Shown here in pieces: positions 45,586-55,409 of a stretch of DNA of 64,000 bases. A program made the position numbers and the translations under genes. The stretch's first letter is position 1. Every line of letters starts with the position of its first letter. The notes below the pieces were generated by a model. That model worked only from the letters and a program-made list of their open reading frames with translations. It was not told where the DNA came from and searched no databases. The DNA is taken from assembly GCA_027493955.1 (NCBI GenBank), contig JAOSJT010000001.1, positions 62,001 to 126,000 on the forward strand. Direction: 5' to 3'. The DNA comes from Bacteroidia bacterium (GTDB lineage: Bacteria > Bacteroidota > Ignavibacteria > SZUA-365).

Positions 45586-46407
45586 ATGAATTCCTACCTC
45601 GGCTATTTGAAAGCCGCACTGACCTCGCAGTACAACCTGTTGCTTCTCGCCGCCGCAGGTATGATCTCGCTCATCTCAGGCAATCTCCTCCCTCTGCTCG
45701 TCGCTCTCGGCGGGGAGGCCGTCTGGCTCGCCGCGGCACCGCTATCACCAGCCTACCGGGCGATGGTGGATAGAAAACAACAGAAACACGCCCGAATCGA
45801 TGCCGACGATGAAATGCAGCGCATCGCGGGCGAGTTACCGCCGGAACTTCAAAAGAGGTTTGAACGCATGCGGAGGCAGGTTGGCGAAATTCGATCGCAC
45901 AACGAAGCTCAGGACGCACCCGGCCTTGCCCTCATGAACAGGACGACGGAGCGCCTCGATGACATGCTGCGCCGCTACGCGCGCATGTTGCACGCCCATA
46001 ATCGCTGGCTGCAGCACGCCGCCAGCGGAAATCGGTATGAGGTGGAGCAGCGGCTCGCCGCACTTGCCGGGGATGATGGCGGAGATTCCGAGCTCGCCGC
46101 GGCACGCGAACAGCAACGGCGTATTCTCGAGCAGCGGCTGGAGAAACTCGATAAAGCCGAACGGGACAACACGCTGTTGGAAACGCAGATAGCCACTCTG
46201 GAAGATGCCATGGGTTTACTTCGTGATCAGGCGCTCACTCTGCGCGATCCCGGGGAAATGACGGCACATCTGGATGGATTTCTCACCGAAGTGGAAGTGA
46301 CGGAGCAGACTGTCTCCGCGCTCGAATCCTCCTTTGCTGCGCTCTTTGACCGCGAATTGAAGCAAGCCGAAGAAGCCCGACGTATCGGCGATTCCACTCA
46401 ATCCTGA
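45586..46407 (+). CDS. Membrane-anchored coiled-coil protein of unknown function
   Basis: About 273 residues. Two N-terminal hydrophobic segments ([17 protein letters not shown] and [17 protein letters not shown]) form a hairpin anchor, then the rest is almost entirely alpha-helical and charged, with long coiled coils ([38 protein letters not shown]). I do not recognise a specific family. The frame extends back to 45412, but 45586 starts the anchor. It ends 11 bases before the acyl-CoA carboxylase gene and may be cotranscribed, without an obvious functional link. Confidence 0.82.
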   Translation: MNSYLGYLKAALTSQYNLLLLAAAGMISLISGNLLPLLVALGGEAVWLAAAPLSPAYRAMVDRKQQKHARIDADDEMQRIAGELPPELQKRFERMRRQVGEIRSHNEAQDAPGLALMNRTTERLDDMLRRYARMLHAHNRWLQHAASGNRYEVEQRLAALAGDDGGDSELAAAREQQRRILEQRLEKLDKAERDNTLLETQIATLEDAMGLLRDQALTLRDPGEMTAHLDGFLTEVEVTEQTVSALESSFAALFDRELKQAEEARRIGDSTQS

Positions 46408-46418
46408 ACGGAGATACC

Positions 46419-47966
46419 ATGTCCGAACAAAATCGCAGGAAGCTGCAGGAAATGCGCGCACAGTCCCGTCTGGGTGGCGGCGCGGAGCGCATCAAGGCCC
46501 AGCATGACAAGGGAAAATTTACGGCGAGAGAGCGCATAGACATCCTGCTCGACCGCGGCAGCTTCGAAGAAATTGACGCCTTCGTGACGCACCGCTCGCG
46601 TGACTTCGGACTGGAAAAGCAAAAATTCCTCGGAGACGGTGTCGTGACAGGCAGTGGCACCATCGACGGACGACTGGTCTTTGTCTTTAGTCAGGATTTC
46701 ACGGTCTTCGGCGGTTCGCTGTCCGAAGCGCACGCGGAAAAAATATGCAAGATTATGGACATGGCGATGAAGGTCGGCGCGCCGGTCATCGGCCTCAACG
46801 ACAGCGGCGGAGCGCGTATACAGGAGGGTGTCGTGAGTCTCGGCGGCTATGCGGATATTTTTCTCCGCAACACGCTCGCATCCGGCGTCGTGCCGCAGAT
46901 AAGCGCGATTCTGGGTCCCTGCGCCGGCGGAGCGGTGTACTCGCCGGCCATCACGGATTTCATTTTCATGGTCGAGCAGAGCAGCTACATGTTCGTGACC
47001 GGTCCCAACGTGGTCAAGACCGTGACGCATGAAAATGTGACCTCCGAAGACCTCGGCGGGGCGATGACGCACGCGAGCAAGAGCGGGGTGGCCCATTTCA
47101 CGCATGAAAACGAAGCACAAACCTTGCTGGCGATTCGTCGCCTCATGGGCTTTCTGCCGCAGAACAATGTCGAATGTCCACCGCGCGTCCCGCCGACGGA
47201 CGACATCCGCCGCAAGGAAGCCGCTCTGGAGGACATCATACCTGATAATCCGAATAAACCGTACGACATCAAGGATGTCATTCGGCTGACGGTGGATAAC
47301 GCGGATTTCATGGAGGTGCACGAGCATTACGCGCCGAACATCGTCACGGGTTTCGCGCGTTATGACGGACGTTCGGTCGGCATAATCGCCAATCAACCCT
47401 TCGTGCTTGCGGGGGTGCTCGATATCGATGCGTCAACGAAGGCGGCGCGTTTCGTGCGCTTCTGTGACTGCTTCAATATTCCCCTGGTGGTCTTCGAGGA
47501 TGTTCCGGGATTTCTGCCGGGCACGGATCAGGAGTGGCGCGGGATTATACGTCACGGCGCGAAGCTTCTGTACGCCTTCGCGGAGGCGACGGTGCCGAAA
47601 ATCACCATCATCACCCGCAAGGCCTACGGCGGTGCTTACGACGTGATGAATTCCAAGCATATCCGCGGCGATTTCAATTTCGCCTGGCCCACCGCCGAAA
47701 TTGCGGTGATGGGACCGAAAGGCGCCGTGGAAATCATTTTCAAGAAAGAGATCAGCTCGGCGTCCGATCCTGAAGCGGCATTGGAGGAGAAGATTAATGA
47801 GTATCGGGAGAAATTCGCGAATCCCTTCATCGCTGCGGAGAGAGGGTATATCGACGATGTGATCGCCCCGTCGGAAACCCGCCCCCGCATCATACGAGCG
47901 CTCGAAATTCTCGAAAACAAAGTGGATACCAATCCCCGCAAGAAGCACGGCAATATCCCGCTGTAG
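46419..47966 (+). CDS. pccB: Acyl-CoA carboxylase beta subunit (carboxyltransferase, propionyl-CoA type)
   Basis: A 515-residue carboxyltransferase that moves CO2 from carboxybiotin to propionyl-CoA (or acetyl-CoA, or acts in methylmalonyl-CoA decarboxylase). Both crotonase-like halves are present: [38 protein letters not shown] and [12 protein letters not shown] in the first (oxyanion-hole Gly-Gly), [26 protein letters not shown] and [16 protein letters not shown] in the second, ending [11 protein letters not shown]. No biotin carboxylase or carrier is nearby. GGAGA precedes the ATG by 6 bases. Confidence 0.94.
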   Translation: MSEQNRRKLQEMRAQSRLGGGAERIKAQHDKGKFTARERIDILLDRGSFEEIDAFVTHRSRDFGLEKQKFLGDGVVTGSGTIDGRLVFVFSQDFTVFGGSLSEAHAEKICKIMDMAMKVGAPVIGLNDSGGARIQEGVVSLGGYADIFLRNTLASGVVPQISAILGPCAGGAVYSPAITDFIFMVEQSSYMFVTGPNVVKTVTHENVTSEDLGGAMTHASKSGVAHFTHENEAQTLLAIRRLMGFLPQNNVECPPRVPPTDDIRRKEAALEDIIPDNPNKPYDIKDVIRLTVDNADFMEVHEHYAPNIVTGFARYDGRSVGIIANQPFVLAGVLDIDASTKAARFVRFCDCFNIPLVVFEDVPGFLPGTDQEWRGIIRHGAKLLYAFAEATVPKITIITRKAYGGAYDVMNSKHIRGDFNFAWPTAEIAVMGPKGAVEIIFKKEISSASDPEAALEEKINEYREKFANPFIAAERGYIDDVIAPSETRPRIIRALEILENKVDTNPRKKHGNIPL

Positions 47967-48211
47967 CGGAGGCGCAGAGCGCAGAGCGACTTCTTTCGGA
48001 GACCGCGGTGATATTGGCGACAGGTTTCGCTTTGCGTGGTGGATCGTGGGCGATTCAGTGATCTGAGAAATGTGCCGTAACGGCATCGAAGCGCGGACAC
48101 ACTGTGGAATTCTCTCCGAGCAGACGCAATGTCATGACACTTCGACGGGTGAGTAGCCTACATCGTTCCGCCTGAGGCATAAAGATCGTAACCCGTAGTG
48201 GTTGTAAATCT

Positions 48212-49558
48212 TTATTCGCTCAGTTTTGCTTCCAGCGCGTCACGGTCTAGCTCGGCGCACGGGATGTTGACGAAGGCGAGGAGAAGGAGCCCGACAATGA
48301 AGAAGATGACCAAAGAAAGAATACTGTTGCGCGAGCTGCCGCTGACATAGGTCAGGTAGGCGAACAGCGCGGGACCGAGTATGGCGGAAAACTTTTCGAA
48401 CACGGAGAAGAAACCGAAAAATTCCGCCGAGGCCGAGGGAGGTATGATGCGGCTGTACAATGAACGGGAGAGCGCCTGGCTGCCGCCGAGCACGAGGCCC
48501 ACCACCGCGCCCAGTATCCAGAACTCCATCGCCGCCGTCATGAAAAACGCGTAAATCACTACACCGGTCCAGATAAGCAGCGATACCATGACCATGACTT
48601 TTGCGCCCCAGCGCCCGGCTGCCGCGCTGAACATACGCGCTCCGGCGATGCCGACGAACTGTATCATCAGCAGACTTCCCATCAGCGTCATCGTATCGAA
48701 ACCGAGTTCCTCCTTGCCGTAAATGGTCGCCATGGCGATGACGGTCTGTATGCCGTCGTTGTACACCATGAATGCCAGCAGGAAGAGCCCGAGATGCCTG
48801 AGCGAGCGAATGGTGCGCATGGTGAGAAAGATGCGCCGGAAACCGCCGGCGAAGAGTTTCAGCACCGGGCCCGCGCTCTTCCGCAGTCGCGGTTCTTCCA
48901 GGCGCGCAAAAGTGATCATCGAGAAGCCGCCCCACCAGAGCCCCACGCTGCCGAGTGCTATGCGTATGGCGAGCTGCATGTCTATCCCCACCGCTTCGTG
49001 AAAGGTCACCAGAAGTACCTGAAGGACGAACAGTGTACCACCGCCGGCATACCCGTACGCGTATCCTTTTCCGGAAACGGCGTCCTGTTCGTCGGCGGAT
49101 GCGATATGGGGCAGGAAGGCGTCGTAAAAGACATTTGCCGATACGAAGCTGAAGTTGCCGAGGAAGAACAGCAGAAGCGCCGGCCATACATCCCCCGGAC
49201 CGACAAAGAACATAAGCAGCGAACTTCCGCTCCCCACCCACGCGAAAAAAAACAGGAACGGACGCTTTGCGGAGGTATGATCCGCGATTGCGCCAAGCAC
49301 CGGCATGAACAGCATGACGAGCAATGCGCTTGCGCTGAGCGTGTAGCCGTAGAGCGAGGTGGCTTTCACGCCGGTCAATCCGAGAAAGGCTATGTCGACA
49401 CCGCCTTCGGGTACGACAACCGAAGCGAGATAGGGCCCGAACAATGCTGCGAGTATGGTGACGGCAAAAGCGGAGTTCGCCCAGTCGTACATGTACCAGC
49501 CGTACAGCACGCGCCTCCGCGCACTCGTCACGGAAACGGCGGTAGTGCTGCCTGTCAT
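48212..49558 (-). CDS. UMF1-family MFS transporter
   Basis: A 448-residue protein with about 12 transmembrane segments. The N-terminus YGWYMYDWANSAFAVTILAALFGPYL is the UMF1 (Atg22-related) signature, followed by GAIADHTSAKRPFL, the MFS loop motif. These exporters or permeases belong to the major facilitator superfamily and are thought to carry amino acids or similar small molecules; the substrate is unknown. Minus-strand, ending close to a short inverted repeat at 48179-48215. It lies 25 bases from nusB on the same strand, so an operon nusB-UMF1 is likely. Confidence 0.93.
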   Translation of the reverse strand: MTGSTTAVSVTSARRRVLYGWYMYDWANSAFAVTILAALFGPYLASVVVPEGGVDIAFLGLTGVKATSLYGYTLSASALLVMLFMPVLGAIADHTSAKRPFLFFFAWVGSGSSLLMFFVGPGDVWPALLLFFLGNFSFVSANVFYDAFLPHIASADEQDAVSGKGYAYGYAGGGTLFVLQVLLVTFHEAVGIDMQLAIRIALGSVGLWWGGFSMITFARLEEPRLRKSAGPVLKLFAGGFRRIFLTMRTIRSLRHLGLFLLAFMVYNDGIQTVIAMATIYGKEELGFDTMTLMGSLLMIQFVGIAGARMFSAAAGRWGAKVMVMVSLLIWTGVVIYAFFMTAAMEFWILGAVVGLVLGGSQALSRSLYSRIIPPSASAEFFGFFSVFEKFSAILGPALFAYLTYVSGSSRNSILSLVIFFIVGLLLLAFVNIPCAELDRDALEAKLSE

Positions 49559-49583
49559 GTCGGTGATCCTTTCAGCGGAGATA

Positions 49584-50039
49584 TCAGGTATCCAGCAATC
49601 CGCGGCCCGTCTTGTTGAGCCGTTCGCTGGTCTTCAGTTCGGTGAGAATGCTGTCGAGCAGACCGTTGATGAAGCGGCCGCTCTGCTCCGTGCTGTAGCG
49701 CTTCGCAATCTCGACGCATTCGTTGATGGTCACTTTGGCGGGAATGTCGGGGAAGTACAGAAATTCGATGATTCCCATGCGGAGCAGCACGCGGTCGAGA
49801 AGGGCTATGCGCTCGAAGCTCCAATGAGTGGATTTATCGGTGATGAGTTTGTCCGCCTCCGCCCTGTGCTTGAGTACCGCGTACACGATGCCCTGTGCGA
49901 AGCGGTAGTCTTCTTCGACGGCGTTCAACTCCTCGCCGGCTATGGTTTCCAGGAGCATTTCAATGGGCCCTTGTGACACCTCGTAGGCGTAGAGCACCTG
50001 CATTGCTTTTTCGCGTATTTCTCGCCGGGTTTTAATCAT
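49584..50039 (-). CDS. nusB: Transcription antitermination factor NusB
   Basis: A 151-residue NusB, which with NusE binds boxA in rRNA leaders and prevents premature termination. The helical fold shows TRREIREKAMQVLYAYEVS, IALLDRVLLRMGIIEFLY and the C-terminal signature VTINECVEIAKRYSTEQSGRFINGLLDSI. Length is normal for the family. It precedes the UMF1 gene. Confidence 0.95.
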   Translation of the reverse strand: MIKTRREIREKAMQVLYAYEVSQGPIEMLLETIAGEELNAVEEDYRFAQGIVYAVLKHRAEADKLITDKSTHWSFERIALLDRVLLRMGIIEFLYFPDIPAKVTINECVEIAKRYSTEQSGRFINGLLDSILTELKTSERLNKTGRGLLDT

Positions 50040-50169
50040 GTTTTCAAGATAGAGAAATAACCGCTGTCACGGAAGTTTGAGAATGTACAGAGATTTCTAC
50101 GTCGGATCGCGGTGCCAGTGCTTGCTGTGTGTTCTCACTGCTGGATGCTGCATGTTCCATTCTGTCTCG

Positions 50170-50958
50170 TTATCCTCCGCGCAGCAGCCGGATCGAGGGG
50201 GCGTCATCCTCCATGGTCACACGTGTGCGTACGCCGAAATGTCGTTCGAGGTGTTCTTCGGTGAGCACGTCATAGGGTGACCCATCAGCGACGGTACGGC
50301 CCTCGTCGAGCATTATCAGACGCTTGCAATACTTTGCGGCGAGATTCAGATCGTGGGTGATGCACAGAATGGTTCTCCCTTCCATATGCAGCCGCGAGAG
50401 CAACTCGAACAGCTCGACCTGATGGCGCAGATCCAGATGCGCGTTGGGCTCGTCCAGGAGAAGAATGGGCGTCTCCTGGGCTAATGCCCGGGCAATGAGG
50501 ACGCGGTGCAGCTCTCCGCCGGAAAGATCCGTGACTTTGCGGGCGGCGAATTTCGCCACGCCGGCCAGTTCCATCGCACGCTCCGCTGCTGCGATATCCG
50601 CCTGCGTCTCATACCCGAAGTACCCGAGGTGCGGCCCGCGGCCCAACAATACCATGGACCTTACCGTGAAAGGGAATACCATGTCTTCGTTCTGCGGTAC
50701 GACGGCGATCAATCGGGCACGCTCGCGTGCCGCATAGGCGTGCAGATCTCTGCCGTGCAATGCCACCGTGCCGCGCTGCGGATGTAACTCTCCGGTGAGC
50801 AGACGGAAGAGTGTCGTTTTGCCCGCCCCGTTTCTCCCGATGACTCCCGTGAAGCTTCCCGACGTGAAGTCGACCCGCACATCGTGGAGAATTTCCGTGT
50901 CGTTATATGCGAAACAGACATCCCGCAGCGCAAAGATCGTGTTTCCCGAATCGCTCAT
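50170..50958 (-). CDS. ABC transporter ATP-binding protein, iron-siderophore/B12 type
   Basis: A 262-residue ATPase of the FecE/BtuD/HmuV branch. Walker A GRNGAGKTT, Q-loop VVPQNED, PFTVRSMVLLGRGPHLG (the BtuD-like block), signature LSGGELHRVLIARAL, Walker B ILLLDEPNAHLD and switch His ITHDLN. It would power uptake of iron-siderophores, heme or B12 with FecCD permeases, which are absent from the window. Its ATG overlaps the stop of ogg2 by four bases, putting it last in a DNA-repair operon, an unexpected place for a transporter ATPase. Confidence 0.93.
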   Translation of the reverse strand: MSDSGNTIFALRDVCFAYNDTEILHDVRVDFTSGSFTGVIGRNGAGKTTLFRLLTGELHPQRGTVALHGRDLHAYAARERARLIAVVPQNEDMVFPFTVRSMVLLGRGPHLGYFGYETQADIAAAERAMELAGVAKFAARKVTDLSGGELHRVLIARALAQETPILLLDEPNAHLDLRHQVELFELLSRLHMEGRTILCITHDLNLAAKYCKRLIMLDEGRTVADGSPYDVLTEEHLERHFGVRTRVTMEDDAPSIRLLRGG

Positions 50959-51590
50959 TTTAAAATGTATCCGGTTTCACGCTGCCAGAGGAGCAGATCC
51001 AAAGCCGCGTGCGGTATATCCAGAGCGGCGGCGAGTTCTTCGAAGCGTCGCTCCAGGTTGCGATAGGTTTTGAGTGAAATACTCGGCGGCCATGCCTCCA
51101 GTACGTCGAGACGGATGAGATTGCGAATGATATGCCTGTCCACGATGGTGACCTCCGTCCTCCCAACATTACGCAGAAAATGGCTGGCTTCCTTCATTCC
51201 CAGACCATCGATGCCATCGGCGAGGATATCGCGGAGCTCTTTATCCGTAGAGTTCTGCTCAAAGAGCTGCAGTATTTCATCCTCGCGATTTCGCAGCGTG
51301 AGCAGGCGCCGCGCTTTAGTATTGTGAAAGCGCACATAACCGCCGGCGTGTCCGCGAAGGAGGGGAGCGGGATCGAATTCCACCGAAAGGAAGTTCCTCC
51401 GTTCCAATTCTTCCGCAACCAGCGCGCATTGCGCCGCGCTGCTCTGCGGCGTCATGACGCAGAAGAACAATTCATACATGTACCGCTCCTTCGGGACGTT
51501 CCCGAAGTCCCGCAATCTGCTGCGAATCGCATCGCGGTGGGCGTCCCACGCCACGAGTAATTCACTTCGGTCCGCTGCTTTGATTTTCAT
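50955..51590 (-). CDS. ogg: 8-oxoguanine DNA glycosylase/AP lyase, Ogg2 type
   Basis: A 211-residue helix-hairpin-helix base-excision repair enzyme. The HhH-GPD core is GLGMKEASHFLRNVG with Lys133 (Schiff-base nucleophile) and VTIVDRHIIRNL with Asp151, the Ogg2 arrangement; MYELFFCVMTPQSSA is also characteristic. It excises 8-oxoguanine paired with C, the role of MutM/Fpg. Both ends overlap neighbours by four bases (ATGA), with mutY upstream and the ABC ATPase downstream, so the set is translationally coupled. Confidence 0.9.
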   Translation of the reverse strand: MKIKAADRSELLVAWDAHRDAIRSRLRDFGNVPKERYMYELFFCVMTPQSSAAQCALVAEELERRNFLSVEFDPAPLLRGHAGGYVRFHNTKARRLLTLRNREDEILQLFEQNSTDKELRDILADGIDGLGMKEASHFLRNVGRTEVTIVDRHIIRNLIRLDVLEAWPPSISLKTYRNLERRFEELAAALDIPHAALDLLLWQRETGYILK

Positions 51591-52534
51591 TCCGCAAGCC
51601 TCACGAGAAGTCGTGCGGGCGGAGTGGAGGCGTTATCGGGCCGAAGGGTGATGAGGCTGTCCCTCCGCAGCGAGTTCAGCGCGTCCGCGAGAAGGCGTGG
51701 TGCATCGTGCCGCTCGTCGTACACTGTGCGGAGCAGCCGCGAAGCCCGGAGTTCATGTCCCGGGGCGTTTCGTAATTCCTCTACGATCCGGCCGCGATAG
51801 ATTCTGCGCGGTGTCTCGCGCGTCGTGCCTGAAGAAGTTCGTTCGGAAGCTTTCATGCGTCCGCGCGAGTTGCAATGCGCGGCGAGCGGACAGCGATCAC
51901 ACGCCGGCTGTCTCGATGTGCAGATCGTAGCCCCGAGGTCCATCAGGGCCTGGTTCCAGTTGTAATGGCTTTGCCGCGGTAACAGTGCCCACGCAATTTC
52001 CCATGCCGACGCCTCCGGGAGCATGTCTGCTTCGCGTTTCTGCTTTGCGAATAGTCGCGAGAAAATTCTCCGAATATTGACATCCACCATGGCCGCTCGT
52101 TTCCGGTGCCCGAAGCACAGGATGGCATGCGCGGTGTAACGCGCCTATGCCGGTAGTGCACGCAACGCCGTGACGGAATCGGGAATGCGGCCGTCGAAGC
52201 GTATGTGTATCACCTTAGCGGTCTCATGCAAGGATATTGCCCTTCGGTTGTAGCCCATACCGCTCCACGCCAGCAGTACGCTGCGCCTTTCGGCCGTGGC
52301 AAGAGCGGCGATATCCGGAAAACGCTGAAGCCAGAGAGGCAGCTTTTCGAGAACGCGGGAGACCTGTGTCTGCTGCAGCATGAACTCACTGACGAGTACG
52401 GAATAGACATCGTCGCGGTCGCGCCAGGGAAGAACACGCCCATGGCGTTTGTACCATCGCAGCAGCCGTCGCTGTAGCTGTGTGCTTTCCTCGGGGGTGG
52501 GTAGTCGAATCCCGGAAACTGCGGCGGGGATCAT
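51587..52534 (-). pseudogene. mutY: A/G-specific adenine glycosylase, interrupted by an in-frame TAG
   Basis: Two adjacent frames in the same phase make one MutY of about 314 residues. The first (52145-52534) has VLPWRDRDDVYSVLVSEFML with the catalytic Glu and ends at ALRALPA then TAG. The second continues A-R-YTAHAILCFGHRKRAAMVDVNIRR with the catalytic Asp, and C-x6-C-x2-C-x5-C (CTSRQPACDRCPLAAHC), the iron-sulphur cluster. The broken point is exactly the LPGIGxYTA hairpin. Reading CTACC(N)GGCATAGGCGCG(T)TACACC shows that a one-base deletion and a one-base insertion 13 bases apart turn G-I-G into A-stop-A-R. Everything else looks intact, so recent mutation, sequencing error or TAG readthrough are all possible. 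Confidence 0.85.
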
Positions 52535-52926
52535 TTCAACGCGGGAAGAATCGGAAGCGACCCTTCAAGCATCTCATACTGTGATACTTCGTCGAGGGTC
52601 ACCCAACGGATATCCTCGAACACACGGTTTTTCAATTCACCTGTGTACTCGGTCACCTGGAAAAAGGTGATAAGAAAACTCCCGCCGTCATCGTAGGTGG
52701 TTTGAATGGTCTTCAGCTCCACAGGTTTCACGGGTTCAATGTTCAACTCTTCCCAGAGTTCGCGCTCGAGACATTCGAGCAGTGTTTCTCCCGGGAAGGT
52801 TTTACCGCCCGGAAACTCCCATTTGAGGCCGTATCTGTGGTTTATGCCCCGTTGGCAGATGAGAAACTTCGCTCCGTCGCGAATGACGGCGGCAGCTACT
52901 CGTACAAGTTCTTCGCGATCGTACAT
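52531..52926 (-). CDS. mutT: NUDIX hydrolase, MutT-like 8-oxo-dGTP diphosphatase
   Basis: A 131-residue Nudix enzyme. The box is GGKTFPGETLLECLERELWEEL (G-x5-E-x7-REL-x-EE), preceded by FLICQRGINHRYGLKWEFPGG, the MutT-type lead-in. It would hydrolyse 8-oxo-dGTP and so prevent misincorporation. The stop overlaps the ATG of mutY by four bases. It is the first gene of the GO operon; the start at 52926 is chosen over an ATG at 53043. Confidence 0.88.
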   Translation of the reverse strand: MYDREELVRVAAAVIRDGAKFLICQRGINHRYGLKWEFPGGKTFPGETLLECLERELWEELNIEPVKPVELKTIQTTYDDGGSFLITFFQVTEYTGELKNRVFEDIRWVTLDEVSQYEMLEGSLPILPALK

Positions 52927-53279
52927 GCTGTTACCTGTTAAGCTGATCGATGACGGGACGGGCGGGCGAGGGCCCGTACGCAACAGTCCCATTGACCGTG
53001 CAGGATATTGGGCAATATACAAAATTGGGAAGGAGAAACACACAAAAACCGGACAGAGCGATGCATGAACTGCTTACACATCGTCAGGGAGCGCGCGCGG
53101 CAGTGACGCTCCCGACCTTTCTCCCGAGCCCGTATCGACGTCATCGGGCAAGCAAATTTTCTCGCGGCCGGGAGTAGGCGAATTGTTTCATTTTTACTGA
53201 CAATTGTCTACTTTCCTAATGGTTTCCACACCGACCAACAAATACTCACTTCACCGATCATCAACCAAGAGGAAGGATC
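52927..53279. other. Divergent promoter region between mutT and citrate synthase
   Basis: About 350 bases. A ribosome-binding site AGGAAGG is present 4 bases before the citrate synthase ATG. AT-rich sequence near 53180-53215 (TTTTTACTGACAATTG) may be the promoter, but the hexamer spacing is not convincing. No gene is seen. Confidence 0.4.
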
Positions 53280-54557
53280 ATGCCTACTCTGCAGGAAAAG
53301 CTTGCGGCTGTCTATCCACCGCTGCGAGATGAAATCAAGAACCTCGTCGCCGAGCACGGCGACAAAGTTGTTTCCCAGGTCACTGTCAAGCAAGTCTATG
53401 GCGGTATGCGCGGCGTCAAGGGTCTTGTGTGCGACACCTCGGAAGTTCCGCCCGACAAAGGACTGATCATTCGCGGTATCGAACTCAAGCACCTCGGCGA
53501 CAAACTCCCCGAAGAAATCCTTTACCTGCTTCTCGTCGGCGAACTTCCCGATGCCGACGCGCTGGCAGACATTCAGGCGCAACTCCGTGCCCGCATGGAT
53601 GTTCCGGCATATGTATGGGACGTGCTGAGTGCCATGCCCGCCGATTCCCATCCCATGACCATGTTCAACACAGCCATTCTGACCATGCAGAAGGAATCGG
53701 TGTTCGCCCGCCGTTACAACGAAGGCATGAAGAAGGACCAGTACTGGGATGCGACGCTGGAGGACGCGCTCTCCATCATCGCCAAGCTGCCGACGATCGC
53801 TGCATGGATTTACCGCAAGCGCTTCGGCAAGGGCGATCCCATCGCGCCACTGCCCGATGTGGATTGGTCGCAGAATTACGTGCACATGCTCGGCCTCGGT
53901 GATCCCAACGGCGAGTTCACCAAGCTGATGCGTCTCTATCTCGTGCTGCACAGCGATCACGAGAGCGGCAATGTGAGCGCGTTCTCGGCTTCGACCGTCA
54001 GTTCCGCGCTGTCGGATCTCTACTACTCCCTGAGCGCGGGTCTCAACGGACTTGCAGGTCCGCTTCACGGTTTGGCGAATCAGGAATGCCTGAAATGGGT
54101 TATCGAAGTGAACGAGCAATTCGGCGGTGCTCCGAGCAAGGAACAGCTCGAAAAATTCGCCTGGGATACGCTGAATGCTGGCAAGGTGATTCCGGGTTAC
54201 GGCCATGCGGTGCTCCGTATCACCGATCCGCGCTTCGACGCCTTCCTCGCCTTCGGTAAAGAATACTGTACCGGCGATCCGGTATTCGAAACCGTCTCGA
54301 ATGTTTTCGACGTCGTACCCAACGTGCTGCGACAGATTCAGAAAATAGCCGATCCGTGGCCGAACGTGGACGCCGGTTCGGGCGCTCTGCTGTATCACTA
54401 CGGTCTGACCGAATTCGATTACTATACCGTGCTGTTCAGCGTCAGCCGCGCTCTGGGTATCGCCTCGCAGGCGGTCGTCGCCCGCGCCATGGGTATGCCC
54501 ATCACTCGCCCGAAATCCGTCACCACTGCTTGGGTCAAAGGCCAGGTCCAGGGCTGA
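53280..54557 (+). CDS. gltA: Citrate synthase, mitochondrial-like type
   Basis: A 425-residue citrate synthase that condenses acetyl-CoA and oxaloacetate. Active-site His in LVLHSDHESGNVSAF, second His in GYGHAVLRITDPR, and Asp in PNVDAGSGALLYHYG. The N-terminal LVCDTSEVPPDKGLIIRGI and HPMTMFNTAIL resemble eukaryotic mitochondrial-type enzymes rather than the allosteric hexameric GltA of E. coli. A strong SD and a UUCG-loop terminator show a monocistronic unit. Confidence 0.95.
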   Translation: MPTLQEKLAAVYPPLRDEIKNLVAEHGDKVVSQVTVKQVYGGMRGVKGLVCDTSEVPPDKGLIIRGIELKHLGDKLPEEILYLLLVGELPDADALADIQAQLRARMDVPAYVWDVLSAMPADSHPMTMFNTAILTMQKESVFARRYNEGMKKDQYWDATLEDALSIIAKLPTIAAWIYRKRFGKGDPIAPLPDVDWSQNYVHMLGLGDPNGEFTKLMRLYLVLHSDHESGNVSAFSASTVSSALSDLYYSLSAGLNGLAGPLHGLANQECLKWVIEVNEQFGGAPSKEQLEKFAWDTLNAGKVIPGYGHAVLRITDPRFDAFLAFGKEYCTGDPVFETVSNVFDVVPNVLRQIQKIADPWPNVDAGSGALLYHYGLTEFDYYTVLFSVSRALGIASQAVVARAMGMPITRPKSVTTAWVKGQVQG

Positions 54558-54585
54558 CCTCTCTGAAACACCTTTCTCAATCGAC

Positions 54586-54614
54586 AAAGTCCCGCTTCGG
54601 CGGGACTTTTATTT
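54586..54614 (+). terminator. Intrinsic terminator after citrate synthase
   Basis: Perfect 10-bp stem AAAGTCCCGC (54586-54595) with GCGGGACTTT (54600-54609), TTCG loop, then TATTT after the T run. Same design as the terminator at 4767-4796. Confidence 0.93.
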
Positions 54615-54822
54615 CCGGGAGGGCGGGAGCTGATGCGCAGTTGGCTATGGAGACCGGATACGGTGCTGTTCCATCGCTCACTCGCGACCGAGGTTGAGCA
54701 CCTCTGTATCGGTGTGTTGTCAGGAGAGGGCCCTGTCTGCGGGGACCAATGAATCAAAAGCATACAATTTCAGATCAAATCTTCGTACCTTATGTCGAGC
54801 CACCCATATACAGGAGTATTTC

Positions 54823-55194
54823 ATGAATCTCGGCGCATTTTCTGTCAGCTTGTCCGTCAAGGACATCGAAGCCTCAAAACAGTTTTATGAGAAACTCGGA
54901 TTTGCCGTAACCGGCGGGAATCAGGAGCAGAACTGGTTGATACTGAAAAACGGAAGCCATGTCATAGGATTGTTCCAGGGGATGTTCGAAGGAAACATCC
55001 TCACCTTCAATCCCGGATGGAATAACGATGCCCAACGACTCGATCACTTTACCGACGTGCGTGATCTCCAGCGTCTCTGTAAAGAGCGAGGGCTCGAATT
55101 GACGTCCGAAGCGGACGAAGCGACTTCCGGTCCCGCGAGCTTCACGCTGGCAGATCCCGATGGCAATGTTATTCTTTTCGATCAGCATATTTAG
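54823..55194 (+). CDS. VOC-superfamily (glyoxalase/bleomycin resistance-like) protein
   Basis: A 123-residue protein with two beta-alpha-beta-beta-beta units: [22 protein letters not shown] in the first and [18 protein letters not shown] in the second, the DPDGN/E motif being typical of the family. Members are glyoxalases, antibiotic-binding proteins or dioxygenases; the metal ligands cannot be settled from these motifs. The start at 54823 is set by the CAGGAG upstream. Confidence 0.9.
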   Translation: MNLGAFSVSLSVKDIEASKQFYEKLGFAVTGGNQEQNWLILKNGSHVIGLFQGMFEGNILTFNPGWNNDAQRLDHFTDVRDLQRLCKERGLELTSEADEATSGPASFTLADPDGNVILFDQHI

Positions 55195-55409
55195 CCCGGT
55201 CTGTACTCCTGTTCCGTCCCTGGCGCGAATGCCTCGCATGCTCGTAGCGATGATGCCGGAATGGCGACCGGGCGAGGTACGTTTTCCCGCATCAATGTTT
55301 CGGCGCTGGTTGGTGTGGGGGATTCGCTCGCGGAGGATTGGCGCGGTATCCGTAACAAATCTTTCGTTCAGAGGAAATTCTCAATCACGACTTTTCATCA
55401 CGAACGACT

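Noticed and set aside
48179-48215. Terminator for the UMF1 gene
   Set aside because: An 8-bp inverted repeat (ATAAAGAT/ATCTTTAT) overlaps the stop codon but has no T tract and a long loop.
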